In this document: one piece after another, positions 1-5,228 of the stretch
Layout: the number at the start of each line of letters is the position of its first letter
Numbering within the stretch: the first letter of the stretch is position 1
Assembly (NCBI GenBank): GCA_003266065.1
Contig: MUZY01000187.1
Span: forward strand, 1 to 9,148
Direction: 5' to 3'
Length of the DNA: 9,148 nucleotides
Source of the DNA: Methanosphaera sp. rholeuAM130
GTDB lineage: Archaea > Methanobacteriota > Methanobacteria > Methanobacteriales > Methanobacteriaceae
The notes under the pieces: generated by a model
Database searches by the model: none
The model's input: only the letters and a program-made list of their open reading frames with translations
Told to the model about the DNA's origin: nothing
Made by a program: the position numbers and the translations under genes

Positions 1-185
1 TATGCGGATGCAAGTTTGACTTAAAGGAAGCATCCAAATGTGAATGTAACTGTGCTTTTGGCGGTTGTGGCGGACAATTCGTCAGATGTCCAAACTGTGG
101 TTTTGACATTCCAGTACCAAGAGAATTAAGACCAAAAAACGATTCAAACATATTAAATAAACTAAAATCAACATTTAAAATCTAA
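1..185 (+). CDS. Small cysteine-rich zinc-ribbon protein, 5' end missing
   Basis: The reading frame is open from position 3 to the TAA at 183-185 and gives 60 residues; the start lies off the left edge. The fragment has eight cysteines: a CGC at its beginning, a CxCxC cluster (fragment residues 13-17), Cys22, and a CPNCG knuckle (29-33). After these comes a basic Lys/Asn-rich tail. It aligns with the next gene from that protein's Cys7 onward, so only about six residues are probably missing. The pattern indicates a structural zinc-binding ribbon. Function is unknown; a nucleic-acid or partner-protein role would be a guess. The 21-bp gap to the next gene suggests one transcript. Confidence 0.7.
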   Translation, partial: CGCKFDLKEASKCECNCAFGGCGGQFVRCPNCGFDIPVPRELRPKNDSNILNKLKSTFKI

Positions 186-206
186 ATTTAAAAAGGAGAA
201 TTTTTC

Positions 207-419
207 ATGGCAGTTTGCAGATTATGTGGACATGAATTTGATGAATCAAAAGAGGAAGTACTTGAATGCAATTGCGGATGCGGATCGGACAAAGTATTAT
301 GTCCAAACTGTGGATATGATGTCAGAATCAAATCAAATGTTGCCAGAAGACCTAAGACCTCTGAAGAAATGGGGTTTATTGGCAAATTAATTAATAAATT
401 AAGAATGGATACTGATTAG
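207..419 (+). CDS. Small cysteine-rich zinc-ribbon protein, complete
   Basis: This 70-residue protein has seven cysteines: a CxxCG knuckle (Cys4, Cys7), a CxCxC cluster (Cys21, 23, 25) and a CPNCG knuckle (Cys32, Cys35). The two CxxC-type knuckles can form a zinc ribbon, and the central cluster leaves extra thiols. The C-terminal 35 residues are basic and helical-looking, with no membrane segment. The ATG at 207 is preceded by AAGGAG at 193-198 with an 8-nt spacer, which supports the start. It is a clear paralogue of the gene directly upstream, 21 bp away, so the two probably form an operon that arose by tandem duplication. I do not recognise a named family, and its function is unknown. Confidence 0.8.
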   Translation: MAVCRLCGHEFDESKEEVLECNCGCGSDKVLCPNCGYDVRIKSNVARRPKTSEEMGFIGKLINKLRMDTD

Positions 420-437
420 TTATTATCATATTGTTCT

Positions 438-478
438 TAATAATTCTATTTCTAATTTTCAGTTTTATTTCTATTTTG
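438..478 (+). terminator. U-rich termination region after the zinc-ribbon genes
   Basis: Several short T-runs follow the stop at 419 (for example TTTT around 456-459 and 474-477) in AT-rich sequence without a strong hairpin. Archaeal RNA polymerase commonly terminates at such oligo-T stretches. The exact end cannot be placed from sequence. Confidence 0.35.
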
Positions 479-746
479 ACTATTCCCGATAAGTTTCTTA
501 TTCTGTCTACTGTTATCCTTTTATGATACTTGTTATTAAATATTGTTATATTAAACACTTCTATTCATTGTCACTTTCACTATTTTTTCAGTCTCAACTT
601 CTTATATCTAATGTTTATCTTTAAAAAACCAATGCTTTTAAATAAAGTGATTTGTTCTTGTTATATAACTTATTTTTCATATTATTATTTGTCGGAAAAA
701 TCTAAAGAAATTGAATGTCCTTTCTGATAATGGTAAATTAAAATGT
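479..746. other. AT-rich spacer, no supported gene
   Basis: I see nothing coding here. The only open frame of note (530-727, starting with TTG) has no ribosome binding site, and its composition is Phe/Tyr/Leu/Ile-rich as expected from translating AT-rich noncoding DNA. No tRNA-like fold or repeat array was seen. Confidence 0.5.
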
Positions 747-756
747 GGTGATATGA

Positions 757-892
757 ATGAACGGAATTGCGGCTTTATTTATAGGCGGTATTGCAGTGTA
801 TTGTTAAAGGATTTTTGGGAGATAGCGGTTTGGCTTCTCTAATCAGTATAATTGTTGGGTTTATTGTGATTGGCTTTGTTGTTTCAATGTAA
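757..892 (+). pseudogene. Short hydrophobic membrane protein broken by a frameshift
   Basis: A good archaeal ribosome binding site (GGTGA, 747-751) sits 5 nt before the ATG at 757. The first frame reads a hydrophobic Gly/Ala-rich start (MNGIAALFIGGIAV) and stops at the TAA at 805-807. The next frame then continues without a stop to the TAA at 890-892, giving GFLGDSGLASL followed by a strongly hydrophobic stretch ending in GFVVSM. Removing one base between about 797 and 806 joins them into a protein of about 44 residues with two Gly-rich membrane segments around a short polar turn. That hairpin is common among small methanogen membrane proteins. It could be a decayed gene, a sequencing error, or two unrelated frames. 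No family is claimed. Confidence 0.4.
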
Positions 893-1174
893 ATTTATTC
901 AATTTTATGTATGTGGAGGTTACTATTTTATTATCCCTGTTTAAGGGAAGTGTACGATTAACATCTAACTTTAAAGTTATTTTTTTGTAGTTTACAGTAA
1001 TTGAAAAAATATTGATAAAAAGTTTAAAAAAAGATATAAAGATGTGTGATTGCATAGTTATCATGGGATTAAAGGGTATTGCCATATGTTATCATTTATG
1101 TGGTGAAATGGTCTTTTTTCCTTTTAATTTAATATTTTTTGGGTAATTAACAATACCCGTTTGATAATATGCAT
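893..1174. other. AT-rich spacer, no supported gene
   Basis: No convincing gene lies here. A minus-strand open frame (861-1085) lacks a ribosome binding site, overlaps the hydrophobic pseudogene and has low-complexity composition. A weak 5-bp hairpin (TCCCT/AGGGA, 934-948), a gggta/taccc repeat (1141-1158) and a T-run at 1114-1119 are present, but none is distinctive. Confidence 0.45.
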
Positions 1175-1216
1175 GTGGTACTTCTTACCACTACTACTTA
1201 TTATGTAAGTGGTAGT
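1175..1216. repeat. Overlapping inverted repeats, candidate operator
   Basis: GTGGTA (1175-1180) pairs with TACCAC (1186-1191) across a 5-nt loop. The 11-nt arm 1190-1200 pairs with 1206-1216 across a 5-nt loop, with a single G:T. The two stems share positions 1190-1191, and GTGGTA occurs twice (1175-1180, 1209-1214), so TACCAC could pair with either copy. The right arm touches a TATA-like box. This arrangement would suit a dimeric repressor site or a small folded leader. No binding protein can be named. Confidence 0.45.
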
Positions 1217-1223
1217 ATATAAA
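1216..1223 (+). promoter_or_regulatory. TATA-like box beside the inverted repeat
   Basis: TATATAAA matches the archaeal TATA consensus closely. Transcription would start near 1245-1250, giving a leader of about 155 nt before the ATG at 1402. A second box lies closer to that gene, so this one may be an alternative promoter or chance AT-richness. Confidence 0.3.
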
Positions 1224-1330
1224 GATTACTTTACAGTTGTTAAATGATTTTTTATCTATAGATTATTTTTATCAATTTTAGTTTATCTAATTAATTTTTT
1301 AATAAATTTTTCTTGATTTTTTCGCTTAAA

Positions 1331-1344
1331 AAAAATTATATATT
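1331..1344 (+). promoter_or_regulatory. Probable BRE/TATA promoter of the ACT-domain gene
   Basis: A purine run (the A-tract ending at 1335, BRE-like) is directly followed by TTATATATT (1336-1344). A start about 25 bp downstream, near 1365, would leave a leader of roughly 35 nt before the ATG at 1402, which is ordinary for methanogens. Confidence 0.5.
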
Positions 1345-1401
1345 ATCTTTTTTATACTTATTATTAGAATTCAATAGAATTATTTTTGATGGGATGTAAA
1401 T

Positions 1402-2052
1402 ATGACCAATGCAATGAATATAAAAGCAATAGATAAGCCGGGCGTTTTAAGTAAGCTGACCAGCTTTATTGCCAAAAGGAATGTTAATATAGTATATACA
1501 CAAGTTTACAGGGAGTCATCCGAATACGCTTCAACATATATTGAAGTTGAGGATGTGGACGACTTCGAGTTACTGGTGGAAGATATTGGGAATATAGAAG
1601 AAGTGCTAAGTGTAAAGAAATCTCCGTCAATGGATAAGATATGGGGAAAAAGAATCATAATCATTGGTGGTGGAGCCCAGATATCACAGGTGGCATTGGG
1701 TGCAATAACCGAAGCCGACCGTCACAACATACGGGGCGAAAGAATAAGTGTCGACACGTTACCTATTGTCGGAGAGGAAAAGTTGGCTCAGGCAGTTAAA
1801 GCGGTACTGTCACTTCCACGTGTCGGCGTTCTGGTACTGGCAGGATCCCTGATGGGTGGAACGATTGTAGACTCAATTAAAGAAGTTAAAGAACACAGCG
1901 ACATTAAAATAATCAGCTTAAATATGGTTGGTTCCGTACGTGATTATGCGGATTTGGTCGTAACCGATCCCGTTCAGGCGGGGGTCATGGCCGTGATGAC
2001 CGTTGCAAATACAGCCAAGTTTGATATAGATAGGGTCAACGAGGTATTATAA
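1402..2052 (+). CDS. ACT-domain protein, DUF5612/COG2061 type
   Basis: This 216-residue soluble protein has an N-terminal ACT domain (about residues 5-75), recognisable by the D-K-P-G-V-L motif at 11-16, a following helix, and a second beta-alpha unit rich in acidic residues. ACT domains bind small ligands, usually amino acids. The C-terminal part (about 80-216) has a hydrophobic strand followed by Gly89-Gly91, an AGSLMGG segment and a VVTDPVQAGV segment; this matches the archaeal family called DUF5612. From memory, the related COG2061 is described as a predicted allosteric regulator of homoserine dehydrogenase; that gene is not in this window, so the role is unproven. The ribosome binding site is weak (around 1388-1394). 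The ATG at 1414 has no better site, so I keep 1402. It is monocistronic and convergent with the next gene. Confidence 0.8.
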   Translation: MTNAMNIKAIDKPGVLSKLTSFIAKRNVNIVYTQVYRESSEYASTYIEVEDVDDFELLVEDIGNIEEVLSVKKSPSMDKIWGKRIIIIGGGAQISQVALGAITEADRHNIRGERISVDTLPIVGEEKLAQAVKAVLSLPRVGVLVLAGSLMGGTIVDSIKEVKEHSDIKIISLNMVGSVRDYADLVVTDPVQAGVMAVMTVANTAKFDIDRVNEVL

Positions 2053-2088
2053 CCCCATTTTTTCATCTTCGAATGATTTAGTTGTTCT
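2053..2088. terminator. Short convergent gap with a T6 run
   Basis: Thirty-six bases separate two convergent stop codons. TTTTTT at 2058-2063 can end the plus-strand transcript. A 6-bp inverted repeat (AACTGG 2095-2100, CCAGTT 2109-2114) lies just inside the minus-strand gene. There is no minus-strand T-run here, so that transcript may read into the 3' end of its neighbour. Confidence 0.35.
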
Positions 2089-3117
2089 TCATTTAACTGG
2101 TGATTTTTCCAGTTTCAGGTATTCGCCTATCGATTCACGCGTTGTTCCTATTATCAGCTTATACGTTTTTTTTCCGGAGTCTTTATTCACATATTCTTCA
2201 CATACACCAGATGCAATAACCCTTTCATTATTCTTTACAATTCCGGTATAAGTATGCGTAAATGATATTATACTTTCAATATTTCTAGGTACACCCTCAA
2301 GAAATTCTACATTTGCAATCCCATATGTAGCTGGATTATCATATGAAAGGGAATCATCACAAATGTCACATTTTATCCTGATTTTTTCCAATTGGTTAAT
2401 AGTTATGTTATCAGTGGCATCTATCTCATCATCATTTCTGTTGAGTAAAATATCGAACAGCGTATTTCGGATAATTCCCCTGTTGTTCTTGCGGGATTCA
2501 TAATACTTGAACTCATCCAAACTCATGGAATCGTCCTTTATCCTTTTGTCATAAACGAATTCCCAGTATTTATCATTGATTGCTTCTAAAATTATGTCAT
2601 CATCATTTTTTGCCCTTGAATAAAATTCAATGGCTCTTTTGTGTTCATCCAATCCGAATACTATGAAGTCAATGTCGGACGTATCGCTTTCAAGACCGAT
2701 TAGAGATGAACCAGTAACTCCCATGTTGGCATATTCAATGCCCGCATAATCATGAAATATGTCGGATAACAGACAAATCTTTTCATAAAGTGCTGATTTG
2801 TTTCTATTTTCTCTGATTTTCTTCAAACCCAATGCGGGATTATATACCATGGCCACGTCTTCAACAGGAACGCCCATCATCTTCTTATTTGTTATGTTCC
2901 ACTCGAAGAGATAATCCGGATGATTTTTCTTAAGGTATTCATATGCCTGTGTACTGTTTAGCTTCTTATATTTAATGCCATCCAATATCCTGTCGCCGTC
3001 ATCTGATGGAACGTATCTTAGGAATGCAACGTAATGCGTTTCCGGATGAATGTAACTGTTAACCGCAAAAAATAGGTTATCTATTGTTTTGATATAATAT
3101 CTCGTATGAACTTTCAT
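2089..3117 (-). CDS. Predicted nucleotidyltransferase (Pol-beta fold, COG1665-like)
   Basis: With the start at the ATG at 3115-3117 the protein has 342 residues. The signature is G-S-S-L-I-G (136-141) followed by S-D-I-D-F (147-151), the GS...DxD pattern in which two aspartates (148 and 150) bind the metal in the Pol-beta nucleotidyltransferase superfamily. A later FDILL segment may supply the third carboxylate. The N-terminal region (TIDNLFFAVNSYIHPE, then FLRYVP) resembles archaeal proteins grouped as COG1665, which is why I prefer this ATG over an in-frame GTG at 3129 that adds four residues. Upstream GGGG is a weak ribosome binding site. The C-terminal third has CDIC and a beta-rich tail. 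Substrate is unknown; the target could be a tRNA, another nucleic acid or a protein. It is divergent from the archaeosine operon. Confidence 0.75.
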   Translation of the reverse strand: MKVHTRYYIKTIDNLFFAVNSYIHPETHYVAFLRYVPSDDGDRILDGIKYKKLNSTQAYEYLKKNHPDYLFEWNITNKKMMGVPVEDVAMVYNPALGLKKIRENRNKSALYEKICLLSDIFHDYAGIEYANMGVTGSSLIGLESDTSDIDFIVFGLDEHKRAIEFYSRAKNDDDIILEAINDKYWEFVYDKRIKDDSMSLDEFKYYESRKNNRGIIRNTLFDILLNRNDDEIDATDNITINQLEKIRIKCDICDDSLSYDNPATYGIANVEFLEGVPRNIESIISFTHTYTGIVKNNERVIASGVCEEYVNKDSGKKTYKLIIGTTRESIGEYLKLEKSPVK

Positions 3118-3193
3118 AATTAACCCCACATGCTTATGTTAAATTATGTTTCTTTTCCATTAAATTATTATGTCATGAATTATAAAAGTTAAT
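3118..3193. promoter_or_regulatory. Divergent promoter region
   Basis: Seventy-six AT-rich bases separate two gene starts. On the minus strand CTTTTATAAT (3179-3188) is a plausible TATA box about 65 bp before the nucleotidyltransferase ATG. On the plus strand TTAAATTAT occurs at 3139-3147 and again at 3160-3168. The second would place transcription start at about the ATG at 3194, which has no ribosome binding site, so the DUF366 mRNA may be leaderless. Confidence 0.45.
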
Positions 3194-3781
3194 ATGAAAA
3201 TTGATGGAATGGATATGATGCAATACTTAAAATGGAATGACGGCAATGCATATGATGGAAGCCAAATAAATCCATCATGGGCTTTTAGAGAATTCAAGAT
3301 TAAGGATTCGACGATAGTCTCATGGGTTGGACCCATGGATATCCAATCGGACAACCTTATAGACTATGAAGATGTAGGCTTGGACATTAAGGGAGATAGG
3401 ATGCTGCATTTTATAGTGGAACACTTTGATGAACAGCCGGGTAATCTTCGTTTGATTTATCACAGGCAACGGTTGCTTGTAATGATTGCAAGGGATATCC
3501 TAAGGGAATATTCTGTAGATACAACACAGGATGGGGATGACATATTCATCGACCACAAGAAGCTCTCGGTATCGATAGCGTCAGCATCGATAAGTTCGAT
3601 GAAAATACATTTTGCATTAAACGTAACTACCGACGGAACACCGGATGATGTTGAAACATCAGCGTTGGAGGACAATATGGATTTAAACGATTTGTCAAAA
3701 CTACAGGATAAAATAGCAAATGAGTATATTCACTTTATTGAAGATATTGAAAGAGACATAACGAAAACAAAAGTATTTTAG
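3194..3781 (+). CDS. DUF366 family protein, first gene of the queD-queE operon
   Basis: This 195-residue soluble protein matches what I know of archaeal DUF366 proteins. It has YDGSQ (20-24), HFIVEHFD (72-79), YHRQRLLV (89-96), GDDIFIDHKKLSVSIA (114-129) and KIHF followed by GTPDDV (137-153). Function is not established. The GDDIFID-x-KKLS block resembles the nucleotide-site strand-turn-Lys segment of lipoate/biotin ligases, so a ligase-like fold is possible; this is inference only. The ATG at 3194 has no Shine-Dalgarno sequence, consistent with a leaderless message. An internal ATG at 3209 has no better site and would trim five residues. Its TAG stop overlaps the ribosome binding site of queD, 9 bp before that start, so the two are almost certainly co-translated. 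Confidence 0.8.
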   Translation: MKIDGMDMMQYLKWNDGNAYDGSQINPSWAFREFKIKDSTIVSWVGPMDIQSDNLIDYEDVGLDIKGDRMLHFIVEHFDEQPGNLRLIYHRQRLLVMIARDILREYSVDTTQDGDDIFIDHKKLSVSIASASISSMKIHFALNVTTDGTPDDVETSALEDNMDLNDLSKLQDKIANEYIHFIEDIERDITKTKVF

Positions 3782-3786
3782 GTGAT
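3780..3786 (+). promoter_or_regulatory. Ribosome binding site that decides the queD start
   Basis: AGGTGAT is a seven-base match to the archaeal 16S tail and overlaps the DUF366 stop codon. A GTG at 3782 and an ATG at 3785 lie within or at the end of this site and cannot be used with it. The ATG at 3791, 4 nt downstream, is the natural start. Confidence 0.75.
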
Positions 3787-3790
3787 GAAA

Positions 3791-4279
3791 ATGAGAATAA
3801 ACTTGGATGGGATACATACAAACCTGCGATTTTCGGCAGCACATATGGTAATAGGACACGAGTCATGCGGAAAGATACATGGCCACAGTTATATTGTGGA
3901 TGTGGAAGTTGAAGGAGAACGTTCAGGCCAATTCGGTTTTGTAATAGACTTTAAGGTATTGAAGGACATAACACGTAAAATATGCAAGTCCCTGGATCAC
4001 AGGGTCTTAATACCATACAACAGTCCGGACTTAAACGTCACCTATGAGGATGATAAATCAATAGAATTCACCCTGCTTGATTGCTTGGAATATAAACTGC
4101 CAAAACAGGATGTTGTACTTCTGCCGATAGAATCCACTACGGCCGAATCATTATCAACCTACATAACCGAAAAGATTGTCGATGAAATAGAAGATACGGA
4201 TACATTATCATATATCGAGGTACAGGTCAACGAAGGTATAGGTCAAGGTGCTTCATATCGCAAATATATTGAACATTAA
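3791..4279 (+). CDS. queD: 6-carboxytetrahydropterin synthase QueD
   Basis: QueD converts dihydroneopterin triphosphate to 6-carboxy-5,6,7,8-tetrahydropterin, an early step towards preQ0 and archaeosine (tRNA position 15) in archaea. The 162-residue protein has the family's zinc site, His18, His30 and His32 (FSAAH and HGHS). The catalytic Cys26 lies in CGKIHGH, an Asp69-His70 pair in SLDHR, and Glu119 in TTAE before the C-terminal VNEG-GQGASY segment. Cys in the active site and the queE neighbour favour QueD over a biopterin-type PTPS. The length is somewhat longer than bacterial QueD (about 120), with extra residues between strands as in archaeal members. It is expected to be a cytosolic oligomer. 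It sits in the DUF366-queD-queE operon, with 20 bp to the probable queE start. Confidence 0.9.
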   Translation: MRINLDGIHTNLRFSAAHMVIGHESCGKIHGHSYIVDVEVEGERSGQFGFVIDFKVLKDITRKICKSLDHRVLIPYNSPDLNVTYEDDKSIEFTLLDCLEYKLPKQDVVLLPIESTTAESLSTYITEKIVDEIEDTDTLSYIEVQVNEGIGQGASYRKYIEH

Positions 4280-4287
4280 CTTATCAC

Positions 4288-4293
4288 AGGGGG
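4288..4293 (+). promoter_or_regulatory. Ribosome binding site before the non-ATG queE start
   Basis: AGGGGG followed by TTTTTT puts the site 6 nt before ATC (4300) and 9 nt before ATT (4303). No ATG, GTG or TTG lies in the queE frame between here and the cysteine motif, so this site supports an unusual start. Confidence 0.5.
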
Positions 4294-4299
4294 TTTTTT

Positions 4300-4998
4300 A
4301 TCATTACAGTTAATATCAGTGAAATATTTTCAAGCATACAGGGAGAAGGAAAATACATAGGAAAAAGGCAGATATTCATACGATTTGCCGGATGCAATAT
4401 TGACTGTATTTACTGTGATACGTTGGAAAGCAAATCTTTTGATTACGGCAGGCAATATTCCTATGAAGAGTTAAACGATACGATTCAAAGTTTAATGACC
4501 GATGACTTCCATTCCTTGGAGATTACAGGAGGAGAACCGTTACTTCAAGCCGAATACATCAGGGGATTTTTAAGCAAATATCCTTATCCTGCAATGTTGG
4601 AAACAAACGCCACGTTGCCTGAAAATTTATCGTTATTGAAGGATGTCGTTGATGTTGTCTCCATGGATATAAAATTACCTGAACACTTCGAGAGTCAAAC
4701 CAAATGGCAGGAAGTGTACTTGAAGGAACTGGAATCAATCAGAGTAATGCAGAATGAGGGTATGGATTACTATCTCAAGATTGTCGTAAGTGACACTACA
4801 CCATTGGACATAATTGGGAAGATAATGGATGATTTGAATGAAATTCAACCGGATGATACGCTCCTGGTTATTCAACCGGTCAGTCCTATGACTAAATGGA
4901 CTGATAAAACACATCTTTTTGAAATATCTGAAATTGTAGGCAGGCATTACCCGGTATCCATAATACCCCAAATACACAAATATATGGATATAGACTGA
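4300..4998 (+). CDS. queE: 7-carboxy-7-deazaguanine synthase QueE, radical SAM, non-canonical start
   Basis: QueE turns 6-carboxytetrahydropterin, the QueD product, into 7-carboxy-7-deazaguanine, using S-adenosylmethionine and a [4Fe-4S] cluster. Counting from ATC at 4300, the 232 residues begin with SEIFSSIQGEGKYIG, the hallmark QueE N-terminus. Next comes RFAGC and the cluster motif C-x3-C-x2-C at Cys32, Cys36 and Cys39, a CDT segment, and TGGEPL (76-81) for SAM binding. The expected C-terminal QPVSP segment is present. The first conventional start in frame is the TTG at 4423, which would delete the whole cluster motif and give a dead 191-residue protein, so translation must begin upstream. 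ATC (4300) or ATT (4303), 6-9 nt after AGGGGG, are the candidates. A mutated ATG, and hence a weakened gene, is the alternative. Confidence 0.85.
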   Translation: MITVNISEIFSSIQGEGKYIGKRQIFIRFAGCNIDCIYCDTLESKSFDYGRQYSYEELNDTIQSLMTDDFHSLEITGGEPLLQAEYIRGFLSKYPYPAMLETNATLPENLSLLKDVVDVVSMDIKLPEHFESQTKWQEVYLKELESIRVMQNEGMDYYLKIVVSDTTPLDIIGKIMDDLNEIQPDDTLLVIQPVSPMTKWTDKTHLFEISEIVGRHYPVSIIPQIHKYMDID

Positions 4999-5002
4999 CT
5001 GA

Positions 5003-5036
5003 TTTTTTTATACTTGTTTTTTCTCATTTATTTTTC
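5003..5036 (+). terminator. U-rich terminator of the archaeosine operon
   Basis: Three T-runs (T7 at 5003-5009, T6 at 5017-5022, T5 at 5031-5035) follow the queE stop within 40 bp, the typical archaeal termination signal. No hairpin is needed or obvious. Confidence 0.6.
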
Positions 5037-5050
5037 TTTAATATATAATT
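5037..5050 (+). promoter_or_regulatory. TATA-like box upstream of the surface protein
   Basis: TTTAATATATAATT is a strong archaeal TATA match. A start near 5070 would give a leader of about 160 nt before the ATG at 5229. A weaker box, ATAAATATTATTATT (5162-5176), would give a leader of about 40 nt. Both may be used, or only one. Confidence 0.4.
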
Positions 5051-5059
5051 GTAAAATGG

Positions 5060-5106
5060 AGATGACTAAATTAGTATATCTACTTATGCAATTATAATGG
5101 TCATCT
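5060..5106. repeat. Inverted repeat upstream of the surface protein
   Basis: AGATGAC (5060-5066) is the exact reverse complement of GTCATCT (5100-5106), with AAAA/TTTT extending the arms after a short mismatch. The 33-base spacer is AT-rich. If the box at 5037 is used, the element would lie at the transcription start and early leader; otherwise it may be an operator or chance. Confidence 0.35.
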
Positions 5107-5228
5107 ACTTTTCCATCAACAAATCCACTTACTTTTAACAAACATTATTATAACTTAAATCATAAATATTATTATTTAGGTGGAATATTTTTCAATTCTA
5201 ATTCTAACAAATAATGAGGAAAAAAATT

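Noticed and set aside
188..385. Minus-strand open frame opposite the zinc-ribbon gene
   Set aside because: Shadow of the cysteine-rich gene, which has a good ribosome binding site and zinc motifs.
530..727. Plus-strand open frame of 65 codons
   Set aside because: It begins with TTG, lacks a ribosome binding site, and has the Phe/Tyr/Ile-rich composition of translated AT-rich noncoding DNA.
753..842. Alternative 30-codon reading from the ATG at 753
   Set aside because: The ATG is only 1 nt after the GGTGA site, too close, and the product is not coherent; the frame at 757 and its continuation look like membrane segments.
934..948. TCCCT/AGGGA hairpin as a possible terminator or small RNA
   Set aside because: Only 5 bp with no following T-run; expected by chance in this composition.
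861..1085. Minus-strand open frame of 74 codons
   Set aside because: No ribosome binding site, low-complexity composition, no recognisable motif; it overlaps the hydrophobic pseudogene.
3460..3675. Minus-strand open frame inside the DUF366 gene
   Set aside because: Antisense shadow of a gene with clear family motifs; no start signal.
4735..4977. Minus-strand open frame inside queE
   Set aside because: Antisense shadow of queE; no family features.
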